From contig JAWKZG010000024.1 in the NCBI GenBank assembly GCA_041396125.1, positions 1 to 64,000 on the forward strand: a stretch of 64,000 nt of DNA, in the 5' to 3' direction. A program made the position numbers and the translations under genes. This DNA is from JAWKZG01 sp041396125. Its GTDB lineage: Bacteria > Pseudomonadota > Gammaproteobacteria > Competibacterales > Competibacteraceae. The notes beneath the pieces were generated by a model. That model saw only the letters and a list, made by a program, of their open reading frames with translations. It did not search any database and was not told the origin of the DNA. Shown one piece after another: positions 57,792 to 64,000 of this stretch (positions are counted from its first letter, which is position 1; each line of letters starts with the position of its first letter).

Positions 57792-59092
57792 GCCAGTTCC
57801 CCCAGCACATAAGTGGCGGCGACAGCGCGGTCGTCGCCCAGCATCATCAGTACGAAAAACTGTTCGGCCAGATTGCGGGCATGCGCCATGCGCCGCGCCA
57901 GTAGCGGCGTGGCTTGCGGATCGAGTACCACGAAATCGGCTTCTTTGCCCGGTTCAAAATTACCGATTTTGTCATCCAGATAGAGCGCTTGCGCACCGCC
58001 CAGTGTCGCCAGATACAGCGCCCGGTAGGGCGATAAGGCCTGTCCGTTTAACTGCAGCACTTTATAAGCTTCACCCAGTGTTTGCAGCATGCTGAAACTG
58101 GTGCCGGCACCGACATCGGTCGCCAGTCCCACCCGTATTCCCAGCGTGCGCGCAGTGTCCAGATCGAACAGCCCGCTGCCGAGAAACAGATTGGAGGTCG
58201 GACAAAAGGCCATTGCCGCGCCGCTGTCTGCCATGCGCCGGCGATCCGCGTGATCCAGATGCAGGCAATGAGCGAAAACGGACCGTTCACGCAGCAGACC
58301 GTAATGATCATAGACATCCAGATAGCTGCGACGGTGTGGGAACAGTTCCTCCACCCAGGCGACTTCGGCCTTGTTTTCAGCAACATGGGTTTGCACATAG
58401 ACATCGGGATGCTCGGCGGCCAGCTGGCCGGTGCGGATTAATTGCGGCTCGCTGGAGGAGGCTGCAAAACGCGGCGTGATGGCGTACAGCAAACGGTCCT
58501 GGCCGTGCCAGCGTTCGAGCAGTGCCTTGCTGTCCCGATAGCCGGATTCCGCGCTGTCGGCCAAAGCCTCCGGTGCGTTCCGATCCATCAGTACTTTGCC
58601 CGACAGCAACCGCAGCTGGCGCTGTTGTGCGGCCTCGAAAATCGCATCAACCGACTGCGGATGACTGGTGGCATACACCATGGCGCTGGTGGTGCCGCTG
58701 CGCAGCAGTTCTGCCAGAAAAAAATCGGCAACCTCGCGCGCGTGTGCCGAGTCATCAAACTGCGCTTCGGCCGGAAACGTATACTGATTCAGCCAGTCCA
58801 GCAATTGTTTGCCGTAAGAGGCAATGATATCGGTCTGCGGGTAATGGATGTGGGTATCAATAAAACCCGGCATGATCAGCTGACCTGAATGATCATGCAG
58901 CGGGGTTTCGGCTGGCAACTGCGGCAGCAATTCACTAGCCGGGCCCAACTGCATAACCCGGCCATGCTCCAGCAGCAGCAGACCGTCTTCAAACCATTCG
59001 ACCGCGCTGACGTCACCGGCTGCACCCGGATCACGCAGGCAGTGGGCGATACTGCCGCGAATAGCGACTAAAGGGTTGCTGCTAATGCTCAT
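57773..59092 (-). CDS. guaD: Guanine deaminase
   Basis: A 439-residue amidohydrolase of normal length. Metal and substrate motifs are MPGFIDTHIHYPQTDIIASYGKQLLDWLNQYTFPAE (HxH, and the long insert typical of GuaD), GKVLMDRNAPEAL, YVQTHVAENKAEV, SVFAHCLHLDHADRRRM and LATDVGAGTSFSM. It converts guanine to xanthine and ammonia, supplying the molybdoenzyme-type xanthine route. Its start overlaps the stop of the upstream M20 gene by four bases (ATGA), so it is the last gene of the purine-degradation operon. Confidence 0.92.
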   Translation of the reverse strand: MSISSNPLVAIRGSIAHCLRDPGAAGDVSAVEWFEDGLLLLEHGRVMQLGPASELLPQLPAETPLHDHSGQLIMPGFIDTHIHYPQTDIIASYGKQLLDWLNQYTFPAEAQFDDSAHAREVADFFLAELLRSGTTSAMVYATSHPQSVDAIFEAAQQRQLRLLSGKVLMDRNAPEALADSAESGYRDSKALLERWHGQDRLLYAITPRFAASSSEPQLIRTGQLAAEHPDVYVQTHVAENKAEVAWVEELFPHRRSYLDVYDHYGLLRERSVFAHCLHLDHADRRRMADSGAAMAFCPTSNLFLGSGLFDLDTARTLGIRVGLATDVGAGTSFSMLQTLGEAYKVLQLNGQALSPYRALYLATLGGAQALYLDDKIGNFEPGKEADFVVLDPQATPLLARRMAHARNLAEQFFVLMMLGDDRAVAATYVLGELAHTRSV

Positions 59093-60362
59093 GAGGTGTG
59101 CAGTAAATCGTGCAAGGTCAGCGCTACAACTTCGGTTGCCTTGCGCAGATCGTCGAGGTTCAGGTGTTCGTCAGCGCCATGGGCATTGGCTTCCAGAATG
59201 GTATGCGGGCCGGCACCATAGAGAACCGTTGGAATACCCGCTTTGGCATAGTGGCGGGCATCGGTATACAGCGGCACCCCGTGACTGGTGACGACTTCAC
59301 CCATAATCGCAGTGCCGTGCTGACACAGCAGTTCGCTCAGGCGCTCGGAACCGGTTATCGGCACCAAGGGTTCAGCCAGTAATATCCGTTTCACCTCGCA
59401 GATAATCCCCGGCAAGCGGGCATTTTCTTCGATCAATGCGGTCAGTCGGGCTTCGACCAGTGTGGCGTCTTCCTCCGGGATCAGGCGGCGATCGATGCGC
59501 AGGTTTACCAGGTCTGGCACCACATTGGTATTGATCCCGCCACTGATTAGGCCAATCGTCAGCGCCGGTGTGTCGATACCGGCAATTTGCGAGTGGATAG
59601 CCTTGTAGCCCTTACGGTAGGCGTACAGCGCGGTCAGGATCTGATTGGCCGCCTCAAGCGCATCAATCCCGGTATGCGGCATGGCCGCGTGGGCCTGTTT
59701 GCCGCGCACGGTAACCTCCAGATGCAGCACACCGTTATGAGCGGTCACCACACCATAGGAAAACCCTGCACTGATCGCATAATCGGGCTTGCTGATACCT
59801 TCGTCCAACAGCCATTTAGGGCCTATTTCGCCGCCGGCTTCCTCGTCATAGGTGAAATGCAGTTCCACCGTGCCGTTCAGATCGCTACCCGCCGCCTGCA
59901 AAGCTGCGCAGGGCATAGCCGTAGGTGGCAAAGTCCGGTTTCCGAAACGGCCACACCGCGCCCGTACATATGATTGTCGACGATCTCCGCGCCATAGGGC
60001 TGGCGACTCCAGCCGGCACCAGGCGGCACCACATCACCGTGTGCATTCAGGGCAATCGTGGGGCCGCTACCATCACCAAACGTGTGGCGGATCACCAGAT
60101 TGGTAGCCGATCGCATGCCGGCGGCTTGAACGCGATCTGCCGGTACCGGATGGCGCTCGACGCTGAGTTCCAGCTGTTCCAGCAAATCGGCAGTCACGTC
60201 GGCGTGGCGGGCGCAATCGCCGGGCGGATTATCCGTTGGCATTCCCACCAGTTCAGCCAGAAATGCGATCTGTTCAGCCTGCCGGCTGACGATAAAGTCA
60301 TGCAGGCGCTGACAGCTGTTAGCGGTGCTAGCTCTGTTGGTGGGGGCAGAAGTCTGACTCAT
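59089..60362 (-). pseudogene. M20-family metallohydrolase (ArgE/DapE type), frameshifted
   Basis: It starts at ATG 60360-60362 (MSQTSAPTNRASTAN). The N-terminal half has GMPTDNPPGDCARHADV, TIALNAHGDVVPPG (metal His and Asp) and YGRGVAVSE. The C-terminal half has HFTYDEEAGGEIGPKWLL (Glu-Glu pair), a dimerisation domain (VTVRGKQAHAAMPHTGIDALEAANQILTALY) and TDARHYAKAGIPTVLYGAG. Two small shifts between about 59900 and 59960 separate the halves (bridged reading DFATYGYALRSLQAAGSD). About 425 residues. The position between allantoate amidohydrolase and guanine deaminase suggests a ureido or amide substrate of purine breakdown, not proven. Confidence 0.83.
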
Positions 60363-60363
60363 G

Positions 60364-61604
60364 CTAACGGTCCTTGGGCTGAAAGTTACGAATAAAATCG
60401 AGCAGTAGTGCAGCACCCCGAACCGCATCCGCCGTGCTGAGCTGCTCATCAGGATGGTGACCGATGCCACCGTTGCCGCAGCGTACGAACAGCATTGCGA
60501 TATCGCAAAACCGTTGACATCGCCATGCATCGTGACCAGCACCGCTGGCAGATAACGAGGGGGAACAAGCTGGCGCGGCTGATAGCGGATTCGAGTTGCT
60601 GCATCAGCCAGGGGGCACAGGCGACAGCCGGGGCATCGTGGGTTTTATTAATCTCAAATCACCCCGGCGGCGCTGTTCGATAGCTTTGAACTCAGTCAGG
60701 ATATCGTCCACTGCACTGTGGCGGATGGCGTCCTCACCAGCCTCCGACATCAAGGCTGAACTCGACGCAGCCGGGGATAACATTAGCCGCGCCGGCAGGT
60801 ACGTTCAGCCGGGCCACCTGTGCCAACCAGCGAGTCCACGCCTGGGTCTACGTTCTGGCAGCGCTGCTCCACAAACAGCAACGCTTCAGCGGCGGCAACA
60901 GCGGCGTCACGGCGCAGTGCCGGTCGGCACTGTACCCGCATGACCGGCCTGACCACTGACTTTGATCTGAAAACGGGTCGCGCCGGTACTGTTGTGACAA
61001 TGCCAACCGGCAGGTTTTCGCCGAGCAATACCGGGCCTTGCTCGATATGGTTTCACATACGCCAGAACATTGTCAGGGTCATGCGCGGCCATGCCGATCC
61101 GCCCGGTCAAGACCACAGCACCGCCAGGTGGTGCATCGAGATGCTGGCGGCGTCGGTTTTGTCCAGCAAGGACAGATCGAAATTACCGGCTACCGCCCGG
61201 CTGCCCAGTAGCGTTTTGAGCCAAAGCGGCACGCCTTCTTCGTCAGCAAAACAATGATTTCCGATGGGGCGGCAGGCGTTCGGCCCCGTTGGTGCAATGC
61301 TTTAACGGCAGCAATACCAGCGATGATGCCGTACATGCCATCGTATTTGCCGGCGTTGCGGACGGTGTCGTAGAGAGAGCCGATAAGCAATACCGGTTCT
61401 GGCCCGGTCGTTGTTGCGCTTGCAGCACCCGCATACCGGCCCACCATATTGCCGATGGGGTCAAAGCCGGCCTGCATACCAGCGTCTTCCATCCAGTTTT
61501 GCAGCGAGCAGGGCTGCCGCTTTATGCTGCGGGGTGAGAAACGTGCGGGTCAATGCCAGGGCGGTCTCTTGGAGCAGGCGGCGAGCTGGTTCCAGCCGCG
61601 CCAT
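60364..61604 (-). pseudogene. Allantoate amidohydrolase, heavily frameshifted
   Basis: An M20/Zn-hydrolase gene scattered over three frames, from about ATG 61602-61604 (MARLE ... LTRTFLTPQHKAAALLA) to TAG 60364-60366 (FIRNFQPKDR). Recognisable blocks, in order: MEDAGMQAGFDPIGNMVGRYAG, NAGKYDGMYGIIAGIAAVKALHQRG, AAHDPDNVLAYVKP, GENLPVGIVTTV, TGATRFQIKVSGQAGHAGTVP, LRRDAAVAAAEALLFVEQRC and THDAPAVACAPWLMQQLE. The order and content fit AllC-type allantoate amidohydrolases. At least eight shifts are needed. The usual zinc-site GSHxDT reads GSLYDT (61370-61381), so a metal-ligand histidine is lost or misread. It follows uraD closely. Confidence 0.8.
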
Positions 61605-61637
61605 GATTTCGGGTGCCGCAAAGGTCTGTCACGCTGT

Positions 61638-62144
61638 TTATTCCTCGATCAGATCCTGCAGACGCAAGCGGGTGATATGCAGGATCGCTGCAGCGCCTGA
61701 TCAAACCCAGTGCTGCGCGGGCTGTCTGGCGCTGCCGGAAAATCTGCAGGATCTCGTGCTTGCTGCGGCCTTTGACGGCCAGAATAAACGGAAAGCCGAA
61801 ATTTTCCCGCAAGCGCGGGTTCGGGTCATGGACTTTCAGCCAGCTCTGCCGGGTACAGTGGTGCAGCCTGGCGCTGGCCTGTTCTGTGCTGATTCCTGGG
61901 TCAGCCGGCCTGCTCGGTGCGGCTTGCCAGCCAGATCCGCCGGGTGGGCACAAATCAGCGCCAGCTGGGCTGCGGTGTCGGCCCGCTGCACGGTGTTGAG
62001 CAGGGCGGTGTGCAGTGCCTCGCGACTGGCGAAAGGCCGCGCCGGCCAGGTGTGCTGCGCGATCCAGGGCGAATGTTCGAACAGGCCGGCCAGATGCTGC
62101 ACAAAATCTGCCTGCGACAGGGAATTCAGGGTCGAAAGTTTCAT
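61638..62144 (-). pseudogene. uraD: OHCU decarboxylase, frameshifted
   Basis: Starting at ATG 62142-62144 (MKLSTLNSLSQADFVQHLAGLFEHSPWIA) the frame contains ICAHPADLAGK and RLTQESAQ. A one-base loss near 61885 leads to EQASARLHHCTRQSWLKVHDPNPRLRENFGFPFILAVKGRSKHEILQIF. Two more shifts near 61710 and 61690 lead to the end ILHITRLRLQDLIEE, with TAA at 61638-61640. About 169 residues, the normal UraD length. It decarboxylates 2-oxo-4-hydroxy-4-carboxy-5-ureidoimidazoline to S-allantoin. Its ATG overlaps the puuE stop (ATGA). Confidence 0.88.
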
Positions 62145-63073
62145 GATAAGGGCGCTGCTGACGGTGGTGTGGCGGGGTGCTGTTCGCGCCAGTGACGGGC
62201 AATATCGATCCGTCGTGTTATCCAGACCTGCTCATGCTGCTGCACATAATCCAGAAAACGCGCCAGCGCTGCGGCCCGACCGGGACGGCCAACCAGCCGG
62301 CAATGCAGTCCGACCGACATCATTTTGGGAGCAGACGCACCCTCGGCATACAGCATGTCAAAGCTGTCCTTGAGATAGGTATAGAACTGATCGCCGGAAT
62401 TAAAGCCCTGGCTGGTGGCGAAGCGCATATCGTTGGCATCCAGGGTATAAGGTACCATCAGCTGCGGCTGCTCATAACTGTAATCCCAGTAGGGCAGATC
62501 GTCAGCATAGCTGTCGGCGTTGTAAACAAAGCCGCCCGCTTCGGCGACCAGTCGGTGCGAGTTCGGGCTGCAGCGGCCCAGATCCCCGCCGAGGGGGCGG
62601 CTGCCGGTGACACGGGTATGGATGTCGATGGCTTTGTGCAGATGCTCACGCTCGAGGGCTTCCGCGCAGTATTGATAATCGATCCAGCGATAGCCGTGAC
62701 TGGCAATTTCCCAGTCCGCCTGGAGCATCGCCTCGACCGCCTGCGGGTTGCGTTCCAGCGCCATTGCCACGGCATATACTGTCACGGGTATCTGACGCTC
62801 CGTGAACAGGCGATGCAGCCGCCAGAAACCGGCACGGGCACCGTATTCGTAAATCGACTCCATATTGACATGGCGCACACCGGGCAAGGCTTGGGCACCG
62901 ACGATTTCGGATAAAAAGGCTTCCGAGGCGGCATCGCCGTGCAGGATGCAGTTTTCGCCACCTTCCTCATAGTTGATCACAAACTGCAGCGCCAGTCGGG
63001 CCTGGCCGGGCCAGTGTGGATTGGGGCTGTGTTGACCATAACCGATCAGGTCGCGTGGATAATTATGTGACAT
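62141..63073 (-). CDS. puuE: Allantoinase PuuE (polysaccharide-deacetylase fold)
   Basis: A 310-residue protein starting at ATG 63071-63073 (MSHNYPRDLIGYG); the frame upstream is not conserved. It has the PuuE pattern: PHWPGQARLALQFVINYEEGGENCILHGD, MESIYEYGARAGFWRLHRLF, EIASHGYRWIDYQ, PYWDYSYEQPQLMVPYTLDANDMRF and MMSVGLHCRLVGRPGRAAAL. It opens the allantoin ring to allantoate without the metal site of classical allantoinases. It lies 14 bases after the puuD stop and overlaps uraD by four bases. Confidence 0.93.
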   Translation of the reverse strand: MSHNYPRDLIGYGQHSPNPHWPGQARLALQFVINYEEGGENCILHGDAASEAFLSEIVGAQALPGVRHVNMESIYEYGARAGFWRLHRLFTERQIPVTVYAVAMALERNPQAVEAMLQADWEIASHGYRWIDYQYCAEALEREHLHKAIDIHTRVTGSRPLGGDLGRCSPNSHRLVAEAGGFVYNADSYADDLPYWDYSYEQPQLMVPYTLDANDMRFATSQGFNSGDQFYTYLKDSFDMLYAEGASAPKMMSVGLHCRLVGRPGRAAALARFLDYVQQHEQVWITRRIDIARHWREQHPATPPSAAPLS

Positions 63074-63087
63074 TGCGGTAGTCCTCG

Positions 63088-64000
63088 TTATTCTGCGGTG
63101 GCACCGGCCTGGAACCACTGGTCGATCAGGGCGCGCTCGGCATCGGACATCCCGGTCAGATTACCGATCGGCATCGCCTTGCTGACAACCGTTTGTTGAT
63201 GGATGGTGACCGCCTGGCCGGTGATATCTTGCGGCGTGTCAAATACTACGCCCTTGGGCGGTGCGGTAAAACCGGGCTGGCTCGGGTGAGTGGCATGGCA
63301 GACCGTACAGCGCTGTGTAACGATCTGCTGTACTTGGCTAAAACTGACGCTGGTGCTGCCTGTATCCTGGCCTGTATCTGGCGTAGTTCGGGGTGCCAGC
63401 GCGGCCACCAGGGCCAGGGTCAGCAGGGCTGCAGCAAGCAGCGGCCACGGTGAGGCCGGGCCTTTATGGCGGGCCACAAAATACACCCGGATCACGCGCC
63501 GATCAGCGAAATCGCGAGCAGGATAAGCCAGTTATAAGCGTGGCCGTAAGTCATCGCATAATGGTTGCTGATCATGACAAACAGCACGGGCAGGGTGAAA
63601 TACGTGTTATGCACCGAGCGCTGCTTGGCTTTCAGACCTGGTGTTGGATCAGGGGTGCGGCCTGCTTCGGTCGCACTGACCAGTTCTCGCTGGCCGGGCA
63701 TGATGACAAAAAATACATTGGCGACCATGATGGTGCCGAGCATCGCGCCATAATGAATAAACGCGCCGCGCCCGCTGAAGACCTGACACAATCCATACGC
63801 AACAAGCACAGTAAACAGGCACACGGCAACGCCGAGCAGCCGGTCGTTCTGTCCCAGCCTGGATTTGCACAGGACATCGTAAACCAGCCAGCCCAGTACG
63901 ATGGTGCCAATCCCGATAGCAATTGCGACAGGTTTGCTGAGCGCGGCAACGGCCGGGTCGATCAGGTAAATCTCGGCACCATACCAGTAGATCAGCGCCA
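63088..64000 (-). pseudogene. puuD: Membrane urate hydroxylase with cytochrome c domain (partial, one frameshift)
   Basis: The gene runs off the right edge; about 304 C-terminal residues are present. The membrane part (ALIYWYGAEIYLIDPAVAALSKPVAIAIGIGTIVLGWLVYDVLC, VCLFTVLVAYGLCQVF, GAMLGTIMVANVFFVIMPGQRELV, KQRSVHNTYFTLPVLFVMISNHYAMTYGH) is the DUF989 domain of PuuD. A one-base loss near 63493 joins LLAISLIGA to VIRVYFVARHKG and the C-terminal cytochrome c domain with heme site CTVCH and methionine region SKAMPIGNLTGM. PuuD-type proteins oxidise urate to 5-hydroxyisourate at the membrane, passing electrons to cytochrome. It is the most upstream purine-operon gene seen here. Confidence 0.88.

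Overview
The window comes from a heterotrophic, respiring proteobacterium, most likely a gammaproteobacterium. Pointers are a LiuR-type MerR regulator with its palindromic operator beside leucine-degradation genes, a membrane-bound formate dehydrogenase, a PuuD-type urate hydroxylase and DapC. The genus cannot be named from the sequence. Most genes look like ordinary chromosomal metabolism; no phage, plasmid, CRISPR, rRNA or tRNA was seen.

Layout. (1) 1-5.9 kb, minus strand: leucine/isovalerate degradation (liuR, liuA, a GNAT/carbonic-anhydrase fusion, thiolase, liuC), then a monooxygenase-fold protein and an ArsC-like gene. (2) 6-7.6 kb: a Rieske protein and an ankyrin protein. (3) 7.6-16.9 kb, plus strand: a formate dehydrogenase island (DUF3305, DUF3306, polyferredoxin, TorD-like chaperone, Tat-target peptide, alpha, beta, small lipoprotein, gamma), closed by a clear terminator. 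(4) 17-23.9 kb: LysR regulator, 5-formyl-THF cyclo-ligase-like protein and a BMP-type (purine nucleoside class) ABC transporter. (5) 24.1-28.7 kb, minus strand: three-subunit xanthine-dehydrogenase-type molybdoenzyme with a MoaD-like protein, a membrane protein and a small CCxEHD protein. (6) 28.9-34.2 kb: alpha-2-macroglobulin. (7) 34.6-39.5 kb: envelope glycan genes. (8) 39.8-48.5 kb: folC and folD (minus) facing a corrinoid-dependent methyl-transfer operon (plus): corrinoid protein, DUF1638, PF13769 protein, MetV-like, MetF, methyl-THF:corrinoid methyltransferase, and a RACo/RamA-like reactivase. (9) 48.6-56.2 kb: EamA transporter, an orphan fused TssB/TssC-like sheath protein, VOC protein, maleylacetoacetate isomerase, Crp-type regulator, dapC, DUF1254 protein. 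(10) 56.4-64 kb: a broken sugar-binding-protein remnant, a 2OG-Fe(II) oxygenase, and a minus-strand purine-degradation operon (puuD, puuE, uraD, allantoate amidohydrolase, M20 hydrolase, guaD).

Two themes tie the window together. The first is purine use: the BMP transporter and xanthine-dehydrogenase-type enzyme at 19-28 kb plus the urate-to-allantoate branch and guanine deaminase at 57-64 kb could take purines to ammonium and ureido products. The second is one-carbon oxidation: methyl groups carried on a corrinoid protein could pass to tetrahydrofolate, be oxidised by MetF and FolD, be released as formate, and be oxidised by the formate dehydrogenase. The methyl-donor-specific methyltransferase and a formyl-THF hydrolase or ligase are not in the window.

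Quality warning. Many conserved genes are broken by single-base shifts, mostly one-base losses in short homopolymers, plus two in-frame TAA codons. Reading across the shifts restores full-length conserved proteins, so base-calling error is the simplest explanation. Such genes are given here as whole loci with the break points noted.
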